This document shows, one piece after another, positions 53,649 to 63,413 of a stretch of 64,000 bases of DNA (its first letter is position 1; each line of letters starts with the position of its first letter). A program made the position numbers and the translations under genes. Under the pieces are notes generated by a model. It was not told the DNA's origin, searched no databases, and worked only from the letters and a program-made list of their open reading frames with translations. The DNA is from Aedes albopictus (lineage: Eukaryota > Arthropoda > Insecta > Diptera > Culicidae): positions 1,093,977 through 1,157,976 of the forward strand of contig NC_085137.1 of NCBI RefSeq assembly GCF_035046485.1. The letters run 5' to 3'.

Positions 53649-56600
53649 AAAGTTAACGGATAAATTTCTGATGGAGGCATCCCTGGAGAAGTTCCAGGAG
53701 TAATGCCTGGAGCATTAGAGAAATTTCTGATGAAATTCCAAGATAAATTTCTAGAAGAATTCCCAGAGGAATTTCTGGAGGAATTCCAGGAGGAATTCTT
53801 GGAGGAATCTCACGGAAGAATCCTTAAAGGAATCCCTGCAGGAATTTCTGGTATATTCTTGAAGGAATTCCTGGTGGAATTTCTAGAAGAACCCGTGAAA
53901 TAACTCCTGGACGGATTTCTAGAGGAATCCCTGGAGTTGAAATTCTTGGATTAATTCCTAGAGGAAACCTTGAAGAATTTCCAAGGGAATCCCTTGGAAA
54001 AATTCCTATAGAATTTCCTGATGAATCTCCTGAAAGAATATCGGAAGCAATCTCTAAAGGATTTCCTGCAGAAATTCCTGGAAGAATGCTGTAGGAATTT
54101 CCGATGAAATTCCTGGAGGGATTTCTGGATCAATTTCTGAAGAAATTCCTGTAGGAATTTCTGAAGAAATACCTACGGTAAATCTTGGTGGAATTTCTTG
54201 AGGAGCCCCTGGAGACACTGCGGTAGTAATTTCTGAGGAATTCCTGAAGGAATTCCTATATGAATCCCTAAAGGACTTTCTGAAGGAATTCCTGGGGTAT
54301 TTCTGAAGAAACCTCATAAGGAATTCCCGCAAATTTTTTTTAGAGAAATTTCTACAAACATTCTTGAAAGAATCCCTGAGATATTCTTGGAAAGGACCCT
54401 GGAGAAATCCCTGAAACAAATTTCTGGAGGAACCTTAGGAGGGATTCCTGGAGGAACTTCCGGACAAGATCCAGGTGGAATTTCAGGAGAAATTTCTGGA
54501 CAAATCTTTATAGGAAATCTTGGGGAAATTCCGTGGAACTATTCATGGATGAATTCCAGGAGGAATCCCTTAATCAATTCTTTAAGGAATCTTTCAATGG
54601 ACTCCTGGAAGAATCTCTAGAGGAATTCTGGAAGGAATCCATGGAGAAATTTCTGAATATATTTATAGAGAAATTCCTAAAGAAATTCCTAGAGAAATTC
54701 CTAGAGGGATTCTGAGAGGAATTTCTAATGGAGTTCCAGGAGGAATTTCCAGAGGAATTTCTGGAGGACTTACAGGGGCAATTTCAGAAGGAATTTCTGG
54801 AAGAATTACTGGAGAAATCATCGGAGGAATTTCTGAAGGAATCCATGAAATAATTCCTGGAGGAATGTGTAGAGGAAACCGCGGAGAAGTAATTCCTGGA
54901 TTAATTCTGGGGGGGAACCCTGGAAGGATTTCTGGAGGAATTCCTGAAGGAATTGCTGTACGAATTTCCGAAGAAATTCCTAGAGGAATTCCTGTATCCA
55001 TTCCTGAATAAATTACCGAAAGTATTCCTGAAGAAATTCCTGGGGTAATTTTTGGTTAAATTCGTGGTAGAACTCCTGGAGGAGTCCATGGAGAAATACC
55101 TGGATGAAATCCTGGAAGAATGCCAGGAGGAATACCTGGAATAATTCTTGGATAACTTCCAGAAAGAATTTGTGGGGAAATTTTTAAAAGAATCCCTTGA
55201 GGATTTCCTGGAGGATTCCTGAAAAAATATTTGAAGGAATCTCAGGATATCTCAGGAGGAAATCATTCAGGAATCCCAGGAAGAATTATTGGAATATTTC
55301 ATGGATAAACTCCGAGAGGAATTCTTGGGGTAATTTCTAAATGAATCCCTGGAGGATTTTCTAGATAAATTCTTGGAGAAATTGCGGTAGTAATTTCTGA
55401 AGGAATCCTGGATTAATGCCTGGAGGAATCCCTATAGAAATCTCTGGAGGAACTTCTGGAGGAATGCCTGGAGTAACCCCTGGATAAATTCCTGGAGACA
55501 TGCCTGTATCAATTCCTGGAGGAATCTCTAGAGAAATTCCTTAAGAAATCCCTGGAGGAAAGCCTGGGGAATTTCCTTGAAAAATCCCTGGAGAAATTCC
55601 TGGACTAATGTCTGGAGTAATCTCTGGATACATTTCTAGATGAGTTCCTAGTGGAGTTTTCAGAAGAATTCTGGGAGCAATCTAGTGGAGTTTGGAGTTT
55701 TTAGAAGAACTCCCGAAACAATCTCTAGATGAATTCCTGGAGAAATCCCGGGATGAGTCCATGGATAAACTCCCAGGAGAAATTTCTAAAGAAACCTCTT
55801 GAAAATTTCCTAGAGGAATCCTTAGAGAAATTTCAAGAGAAATTCTTGGAAGAATCCCTGGGAAAATTCTTTGAAAAATCCCTGGAGGAATTTCTGGAGA
55901 AACCTCAGGAGGAATTCCTGGAAAGTTCTGGACAAATCCCTGCAGGAAGTTCTGGATAAATTCCTTGCGGAATCCCAGGAAGAATTCCTGGATTAATCTG
56001 TAAGTGAATTTTTGTGGAAATTCCTTGGAACTATCCCTGGAAGAATTCTTGAATGAATTCCTGGAGGAATCTCGAAGATTTCTGAAGAAATTCCAAGAGA
56101 AATTTCTGAAGAAAATCCAAGAGAAATTTCTAGAGGAATTCCCAGAGGATTTTTTGGAGGAATTCCAAGAGGAATTCCTGAAGGAATTGCGGTAGTAATT
56201 TCTGAAGGAATTCTTATGGGAGTTCCTGGATCAATTCCTGGAGGACTTTCTGAAGGGATTCTTGGGGTAATACTTAAGTAACCGCTTGAGGAATTCCTGG
56301 AGGCATCCTTAGGGGAATTTCTAGAGAATTACTTGGAAGAATCTCTGGGGGAATTCTTGCAAAAAAAGGGAGGAATCCCTGAAACAATTTCTGGGAGGAA
56401 TTCCTGGACAAATCTCTATAGGAAATCTTGGGGAAAATCCGTGGAACTATTCATGGAAGAACTGCAGGAGGAATCCCTAAATGAATATCTTGAGAATCCC
56501 TGAATGAATTCCTGGAAAAATCTTTAGAGGAATTCTGGAAGGAATCCATGGAGAAATTTCTGAAGGAATTCCTGGAGAAATTTTTAGAGGAATTCAGAAA

Positions 56601-57413
56601 GGAATTTCTGGTGGAGTTCCAGGAGGATTTTCTGGAGGAATTACTGCAGGAATCATCGGTGGAATTCCTGGAGGGATCCATGAAATAAATCCTGGAGGAA
56701 TGTGCAGAGGAAACCCTAGAGAAGAAATTCCTGGAATTTTCGGAGGAATTCATGGAGGAATTCCTGGATCCAAACTTGACTAAATTCCTGGAGTAATTCC
56801 TGAGGAAATACCTGGGGTAATACCTGGAGAAATTCTTGGTAGAACTCTTGCAGAAGTCTCTGGAGAAATGCCTGAATGAAATCCTAGAGGCATGCCAGGA
56901 GGAATACCTGGAATAATTCTTGAAAAAAAAAATTGGGAGGAATTTCCGAAGGAGTTCCTGGAGGAATCTTAAGATTCATTCCTGATGAAATACAAAGTTC
57001 GATTTTTGAGGGAATTCCAGGAGGATTTTCTGAAGAATTCTCAGGGGAAATACTGAAGAAACCGCTGAAATTCCTGAGGAAATCCTGAAATCCTGGATTA
57101 ATTCCTGCGGGAGTTTCTGAAGGAATCCCAATAAGAGTTCTTCTAGAAATGTTTAAAATAATCTCGGAATTCGTTTTTGTAAGAATAACAGAAGAAACTT
57201 CCGGTGAATCCCTGGAGGAACTCTTGAAGTAATTTCTGAAGAAACCCGATGAGGAATCTCGGAAGCAAGTCCCATTAGGAACTATTTGTGGAATCTCAGG
57301 AGAGCTTTCGTAGCGAATACCTGGAAGAATTTTTGTAGGAATATTCCTAGATAAAAAAATGAAGAAATCAATGCCTGCAGTAATTGTTGAAGGAATACTA
57401 GGATCCCTAGTGG

Positions 57414-57593
57414 AGCGGACCTGGTGGGATAGTTAGAACACTTGACTATCACGCCGAGGACCTGGGATCGAATCCCACTCCCGACAAACTCGCAAAATGT
57501 GAGTTCTTCCTTCGGAAGGGAAGTAAAGCGTGGGTCCCGAGATGAACTAGCCCAGGGCTAAAAATCTCGTAAATACAGATAAAAAAAACTACA
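57414..57593 (+). mobile_element. tRNA-headed SINE
   Basis: The head has CTGGGATCGAATCCCACTCC (B box within) and ACGCCGAGGACC. The body has TTCGGAAGGGAAGTAAAGCG and the tail GAGATGAACTAGCCCAGGGC then TAAAAATCTCG, which can fold as a GAGAT/ATCTC hairpin, ending A-rich. Flanks ATCCCTAGTGG (57403-57413) and ATCCCTAAAGG (57594-57604) agree at 9 of 11. This is the best full copy of the family whose tails occur at 28237, 53601 and 57778. Confidence 0.85.
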
Positions 57594-57777
57594 ATCCCTA
57601 AAGGTTTTTTGTACAAATTTTTCAAGCAATTCTTGGAGTGTTTTTTTTTTAAGAATCTCTAAGTAAAATTTTCTAAAAGAATTTCTGGAATACATTCCTG
57701 CAGAAATACTTCGAATCATTCCAGATGTAATTATTGGAGCAATCTCTAGTGGAATTTTGGAAGGCATATATGGAGAT

Positions 57778-57843
57778 TATTATTATTATTATTATTTTTC
57801 TTTATTATCGAGATTTTCAGCCCTCGGCTGGTTCATCTCGTAA
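57778..57843 (-). mobile_element. 66-bp SINE tail with 10-bp target duplication
   Basis: Minus strand: TTACGAGATGAACCAGCCGA, GGGCTGAAAATCTCGATAAT and an AAT-triplet tail. Flanked by ATATGGAGAT at 57768-57777 and 57844-57853. Confidence 0.88.
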
Positions 57844-58080
57844 ATATGGAGATATCCCTGTAGAAATCTCTGAATACCTGCAGAAATACCTTAAAGGATC
57901 TCTGGAGAAATTCCTGAAGGAAACTTCGAAAAAAAGCACTGGAACAATTACTGGAGGAACCTCTAAAGATATCCCAGGAAAAATCCCCGAAAAAATGTCT
58001 AGTGGAATCCCTAGATGAATTCTTGATTGAATTTCTGGAAGAAGCCAAGATGGAATCACTGAATTAAGCTATGGAAAAAA

Positions 58081-58410
58081 AATCTTGGAGGAATTGTTCG
58101 TACTCATATAGTTTACAAAACTATGAACAAATCTGAAACAGCCATTTTGATTAATCAAGACCGACATTCAATCAAAAATTGCCATTTTCTTGGTCCACAA
58201 GTGTCGCAACTGTTTCGCATCTAGTGCGCTGTGTTGCTGACAACAACGGGAAGGATGCGCACTACATTTGACATGATTAAAAAACGTCGCGAGTTGGGTT
58301 GCGTCGCGACTTGATTGTGCGAAGTCCGGTTTGGTGGCGGCCCGACAATACAATACTGATTAGCATATTCACATATCGGGCGTCCATCCCGCTTAAAATT
58401 CATCTCAGGT
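58081..58410. other. Right inner segment of the hAT-type element
   Basis: Non-array sequence with GTCGCAACTG and GTCGCGAGTTGGGTTGCGTC words, faintly like the insert at 48641-49060. No gene recognised. Confidence 0.4.
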
Positions 58411-58467
58411 CAGGCCCCCCCTGGGCCCCCTCCAGGAAAAAATCCTAGTTACGCCAATGTTGATACA

Positions 58468-59730
58468 CTGTACATTTCTTGTATATTTACATGTTCATAG
58501 CGATCGCTAGAACAGAAACGCATTGAAAAAAAAATGACAATTACACTGTCTTCGGCCAGAAGCCACAAAGACTGAACATTACAAACATTAGACAACGGAC
58601 AATACTTATTTCACCCAGTGGCCCAGTGGAGTATTTTCGGTCCATTGAAAAAGCTGTTTTACTGCCTTCCAACTTCCATAGCACAGTGTCAATCTTTCAG
58701 ATAACGCCTACAAGTTATACAATCAAGCGAACTGTGACGCATTATCTTCAGAGTATCTCCACCTTACGCCTGGCATCCACACACCAATGTGTGAACTCTC
58801 TGCCAACCATATCCCACCATCCGAGGTATATTCGGTCTACTATAGAAACAAACGATCGCAATCCTTCCCATTCCTCATATTGACCTGCAACCTATCGTGG
58901 CAGGCGCCAATGCCGTCTAAAAATAGAAGATCGCCAACACTCAGATACTGCGGAGATGCCTTGTGTGAGTGTATCTGGTCTGGCGATACTGGATTAGCAT
59001 CCACAACTGCCGTAGTTCTGCAAAGTAACGTATGCGACATTCCAAACTTCGATGTCTTTTGGTATATATCTGGCGAAATAAGAACACTGTGGTATGATCG
59101 CTAAAGTAAAATGCATGATCTAGTCGTAATCTAAAATTCATGGAAGAACACTTAGAGAACGACCAGGCATTTGATGCACAATAACCAAAAATGTGCCTAA
59201 ATTGTCAATGTCGCTTACGTCACTTTGTAGAAATAAGTCAGACAAGTCAATCAAGCTCAAGCTCTCCAGGATTGTTTTTTAAACAATTTATGTTGAACAT
59301 CATCTAACAATTTGTTGAAGAATTCTTCCAACAGTTTATTTAATAATTCTAATGCATTTTTTTTCCAGAAATTCCTCCGGCAGAAATCCTAAAACATTGG
59401 ACCTAATGATTGAATCTTTCGTTAGTTGTAATATTTTAAGAACTTTGTAAAGGAATTTATGAAGAAATTTCTCAAAACATTTCCGGAATAGTTCCTAAAA
59501 GAGCTCTAAAAAACGTTGGAACCTGAGAAAAATCCGACAGAATTTCAGAACAAATTACCAGAGAAACTTTTCATAATTGAAGACAAGAAGAATTTGTCCA
59601 GAAAGTTAAGAACTCAATCGACAATTCGTCCATGATTTCCTTCGAAAACTTCTACCGAATGTATTAGAATGTATTCGATTAGCCTCCCAATGAACGCTGG
59701 TAGCACACAGTCACGCAATCTAGTAGGCGC
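58468..59730. other. Unique sequence, degenerate array from 59270
   Basis: No gene supported. Competing frames at 58787-59104 (+) and 58840-59040 (-) have no domain I recognise. 59270-59640 shows weak AAGAATTCTTCC-type repetition. Confidence 0.4.
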
Positions 59731-60216
59731 GCAAACGGTCAACGTTTCGGCTCTCTAATTGGGGCTTTTTCAAGCTGTCAACCGTTCCTCGTTACATTGA
59801 GTTTTGCCTGATTTTTTAGGGGGAGCTTTTCGTATACTATTAATTTGGTAGTTTTGGGACACTGGGACTCTATAGAAATTACCAACGACCTGCACTACAC
59901 TGGACGATAGACTGACAGGCAAATCTCAATGTATGGCTTCGTGGTCGTGCGGCTAAGGTCACCAAGCCTTTAGTCGCATCGTGCTGAGAAGCGCGGGTTC
60001 GATTCCCGCCGCAGCTGTCAGGAAAAAGTTTTCGGCTGTGCCACTGGGCGTTGCATGCTAGTCCGTTGTCTAGTGTAGTGCTTCCTTCAAAGAGCAAATA
60101 GCTCACTGGAAGCATTAAACGTGTCCGTGTCTTTTTTTTTTTAAAAAAAAAAAGAACGGTTGACAGCTATCCCCTTGAAGAGGGCCCAACAAAAGAGCGG
60201 AAACGTCGAGCAAAGC
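59731..60216. mobile_element. Inverted-repeat element carrying a SINE
   Basis: The left arm (59731-59787: CGTTTCGGCTCT, CAAGCTGTCAACCGTTC) is the imperfect inverse of the right arm (60154-60216: GAACGGTTGACAGCT, GAGCGGAAACGTCG). Between them is a second pair, GCACTACACTGGACGATAGAC (from 59891), answered by GTCCGTTGTCTAGTGTAGTGC (60060-60080). The SINE's tRNA-like head sits inside both. Confidence 0.65.
59934..60142 (+). mobile_element. tRNA-Ser-like SINE
   Basis: TCGTGGTCGTGCGGCTAAGG is a serine-tRNA-like 5' half; a long variable-arm-like stretch and GCGGGTTCGATTCCCGC (B box in a perfect stem) follow. The tail is GTGTCCGTGTC then a T run (60131-60142) that would end pol III transcription, next to an A run (60143-60153). 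No clear target duplication. Confidence 0.8.
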
Positions 60217-60824
60217 AAAACACACCGTTTTGAACAGTCAAAGACTAAGAAAGCCAGATCTTCGAAAGTTATGGAATAGTTGTTGAACAATAATCACCGG
60301 AGGAGTTCCTTAAGAAAATTTCAGAAGCAGTGCTAAAGGAGTCCCCATTCCCCAAAAAATATGTATCTAAGTTTGTTAGAGAAATGCCTATGGAACTCCC
60401 GGGAGAATTATAGAACTCTTGAAGAAATTGCCAGGGAAATGGCTTTAGTAGCACCGTAAAAATTCCTATATCAAACTGCTGGGAAACCCCGGAAAAACTG
60501 TTTCGAGAATTCCATAATGTCTTGCCTTGAAAATTCCTAAAAAAATGCTGGAAACATTCCTTAAAGATTCGTATTCCCAAAGGAGTTCTCTAAGTTGTGA
60601 AGAAATGGCCTACCGAATTTCCATAAGACTTCCCGAAGAATTTCTCTGGGAAATTTCTTAATTAATTAGGTACTAGAAAGCTTTCGGTTCGAACAATGCG
60701 AAACTGCTCATTGAACACTAACACAGTTTTAGTTGAATTTTGGTGTTCCAGTACATCGTTACAATAAAACATAGTTCTCACAGACTACACTTACCCAATG
60801 ACAATGACCAGGGGACTGAGATGG
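60217..60824. other. Degenerate purine-strand array, no gene
   Basis: 60290-60660 shows GGAGTTCCTTAAGAAAATTTC-type repetition, very diverged. Confidence 0.45.
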
Positions 60825-60945
60825 TCAAGTGGCTCCGTAGCTTGGAGAAAAGACGGATCCGTTTAGCGAATTGGTAGTCATGGGTTCGATTCCCACCGGA
60901 GCAAGTGGATTTCTTTTTGCAATTCCAATCTCAATTTGTTCATCA
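60825..60945 (+). mobile_element. Diverged SINE copy, relative of 19888-20137
   Basis: tRNA-like domain 60831-60903: acceptor GGCTCCG against CGGAGCA (one mismatch), A-box-like TAGCTTGG, B box GGGTTCGATTCCC. Next, CAAGTGG, a T-rich stretch and ATCTCAATTTG follow in the same order as downstream of the 19.9-kb tRNA-like domain. No inverted repeat or target duplication was found here. Confidence 0.65.
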
Positions 60946-61405
60946 AAAACTTGTTTCTGTCGTGTGCATGAATGTTTAAGCAATCGAACGTTATAACCAG
61001 TTGATTGTAAAATTCCAGCACATTTTTTATCCGTTTAGGTTGTGCTTCCAATCAGTGAATAAAGATGTTGCCAGATGAATTGGTGAGCTTACTTCATGCT
61101 ACTACTTTTTCCTATACATATAATTTTATCCACGATTGTTTAGAAACAAAACTGTGAACCGATAAACCGATAAGACAAGATTGATGCAATCCTCCAACGG
61201 TCAATAGCAGTCCTGGCCACGTTCTTGCGATAGTTGAGGGAAGGAAAAGGGAAATTATTTGGTCGCCTAAGAAAGGTTCCTAGAGACCTTTACATCCACT
61301 CAAGTCTAAGTGTCACGAGAATTTGGGTGTTGTAAGTGGAAGGGGTAAGTCCAAAGGATACGTTTGGTCAACGTTTAAGCTCCAAAACGATATACAGGAA
61401 CAAAC
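60946..61405. other. Unique sequence, no gene seen
   Basis: Nothing recognised. Confidence 0.4.
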
Positions 61406-61417
61406 TCATCAAATTAT

Positions 61418-61658
61418 CCTCCTCCTCCTCTCCTTGGCGTAACGTCCTCACTGGGACAAAGCCTGCTTCTCAGCTTAGTGTTCTATGAGCACTTCCACAG
61501 TTATTAACTGAGAGCTTCCTCTGCCAATGACCATTTTGCATGTGTATATCGTGTGGCAGGCACGAAGATACTCTATGCCCAAGGAAATCAAGGAAATTTC
61601 CTTTACGAAAAGATCCTGGACCGACCGGGAATCGAACCCGTCACCCTCAGCATGGTCA
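61418..61658 (-). mobile_element. 5'-truncated tRNA-Leu-like SINE
   Basis: Same family as 46500-46830: nearly identical from the tail module to the B box (GGGTTCGATTCCC), then cut within the tRNA-like head at CAGCATGGTCA. Flanked by TCATCAAATTAT (61406-61417 and 61659-61670). The 3' tail is a GGA triplet run (CCTCCTCCTCCTC on the plus strand). Frames 61540-61878 (+) and 61603-61839 (-) are by-products. Confidence 0.92.
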
Positions 61659-61670
61659 TCATCAAATTAT

Positions 61671-63302
61671 AAGAATTCCAATTCTTTCGAGACGAAATGA
61701 TTACTTTCATTTGCGTCTTCCGGACATCCAGTACCAGTATCACCAAAAATTGCACGGAAATAACGTGAAAATGAGTACGAATTCCCTCACCCCGATGGGA
61801 ATAAGACAAGCACTTTTCCAGGTAAACTGTGTGGCACAACCAGTCGTTTCTCTATTCGGTCGGCCATATTCTAAATAACGTGGAGCAAAGATAACGCATG
61901 ATAGTTTTGAAAATGCTGCCGCTCGCGCCCTCAGCCTGCTACGATCCAACTCAGCCTAGCTAAGTTTATTATAATACACTTAAAGTAAATATTTTGTACA
62001 ACAATATCATCAATTAAAAAGCAATTACAGATGAGTCCCTTACTACATCCTGCCACCCACTTTACGCACACCTCATGTCCTCCATTGTCTTGTATACGTT
62101 TGAGCTGATGTTTTGTGTGTGGTTAGGCCGTAACGGCGTACACTAAGCTGGCTTCATAAAAAAAAATGATTGAAAGGCAACAAATAATTAGCTATGGGCA
62201 TAGTGAAAGACCCGATTGTGTCTTCACTTTGAAAATACGAAAGTTTCCGAAATAATTCGATTGGATGCGTTATATGAACATCTTTCTGACACAAAATTCG
62301 CTATAATGTTTGACGCTAATCCCGTTCTATCATTATCAATGTTTAAAACAATACTTCGTTGCACCGAACTGTTCTGTTCTAGCTAACCCAAGTTCGAATG
62401 ACCCTCTAGGTCATTCTTAATCGTTCAAACATTGTTCGAAACTCAAACATCCCGGTCGTTTACAATTGTCTGCTCTATGTGCGATTAGCCTGACTACACA
62501 CCCGTTGCATCGCACATTCGTTCTCGCGCTGATAAGTAACCAAAATTATTAACCTGAGCTGCAGTCAGCCGTTTACTACCTACTCCATGGGGACATTTCG
62601 TTAATTTATTCGTTGAGTTAACGAAGCGATCCCACTTAAATCACCGCACCCCAACCAGAATGGGGAACATCATAAACAACAACAGCAACTGAGACAATAA
62701 AAATAATTCTAAATAAAAGAAAACCGCACTCACCACTTGTTACTGTCTGGCCTACTGAGATGTGCCGCCGAAGCAGGAAACCGTTTTCCTTCTGCTTTTC
62801 GTCGTTTTTCACGTACCGCCGTCGCCTACTGCCTCTCTTCTTCTGTCCAAGCGTCGCTCGCTGCTACTACTACTGTTTTTGTTGGTGATGATTCCGCTTT
62901 CGACTTCTGCTTGCCGCCACACACTGCACTGTGTTTCAGAACCAATTATCATAACAATTCATTTTCTTCCCCCTCAAAGCCGAAATGGACCACCACACAG
63001 AGCATCACCAAACAACAGAATACTCCCACACCGCGTAAAACTACCGGCCAGGCCAGGCCAAGCCACGCACGGCACACGGCAGACACCTTTTGATCTCTTA
63101 ATCTGAAACGCTACTTCGGCTCGTTTGTGTCTTCCTCAATCACCCCGAATAGCGCTCCGTTTTCACTTTGATGAAAATTTATTTATACACTGAATGGCTT
63201 TTGTTTTTCCACTTGTATCGGTCACTTTCGATTTGAAGGAATATTGTTTCTTTTTCCTCTCGCTTTCCCGAAAATGTTGTTTTTTTCTTCCAATTAACTC
63301 AC
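61671..63302. other. Unique sequence, GC-richer from 62500; no gene called
   Basis: If the minus-strand first exon at 63303-63413 is real, this is the start of its first intron. Frames 62737-63106 (+) overlap each other and have no domains. Confidence 0.4.
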
Positions 63303-63413
63303 CGCTACAATTAATTTTCATCGGTCGATCGGTGAAGAACGCACTCCCTCACTCACAGAAAATAACCGTTTGTTTGTTGCACTTTAAGTGCTCTCAGAAA
63401 CGACAACCGAACT
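63303..63413 (-). promoter_or_regulatory. Possible minus-strand first exon
   Basis: Read on the minus strand, GTTGCAGTTCGGTTGTCG gives an initiator-like CAGTT at about 63413. About 110 bases later AATTGTAGCG is followed by GTGAGTTAATTGG, a strong donor (GT at 63302-63301). The exon has no long frame. Upstream is GC- and GA-rich. Confidence 0.3.

Larger units (their letters stand above)
53501..58080 (+). repeat. 12-bp-type array, main block (4.5 kb)
   Basis: The cleanest stretch of the window's main repeat. Around 53740-53810 and 54690-54790 it runs almost regularly as GGAATTTCTGGA / GGAATTCCAGGA. The unit is 12 bases, has no stop, and gives four-residue protein periods in several frames (EEFLEEF, GIPPGIP, RNSSRNS), explaining frames such as 54663-55001 (-) and 55729-55959 (+). 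AGGAATTCCT inside the unit is itself a palindrome. Only the purine-strand orientation is seen here. SINE pieces interrupt it. Confidence 0.85.
51370..58459. mobile_element. 7.1-kb hAT-terminated composite element
   Basis: Left end CATTGGCGTAACTAG followed by a GGGGGGCCAGGGGGGCC tract. The right end is its inverse: GGCCCCCCCTGGGCCCCC, then CTAGTTACGCCAATG. It is flanked by identical TTGATACA octamers (51362-51369 and 58460-58467), diagnostic in length for hAT elements. No transposase-like frame exists inside, so it is non-autonomous. Its cargo includes a Helitron-like element, about 5 kb of 12-bp-type array and three SINE insertions. At 7,090 bp it is far larger than ordinary hAT MITEs. Confidence 0.88.

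Noticed and set aside
53501..58080. CRISPR-like array
   Set aside because: Units are adjacent and degenerate with no spacers; the organism is evidently a eukaryote.
58787..59104. Possible exon on either strand
   Set aside because: 105-codon plus and 66-codon minus frames compete, neither with a recognisable domain or convincing splice sites.
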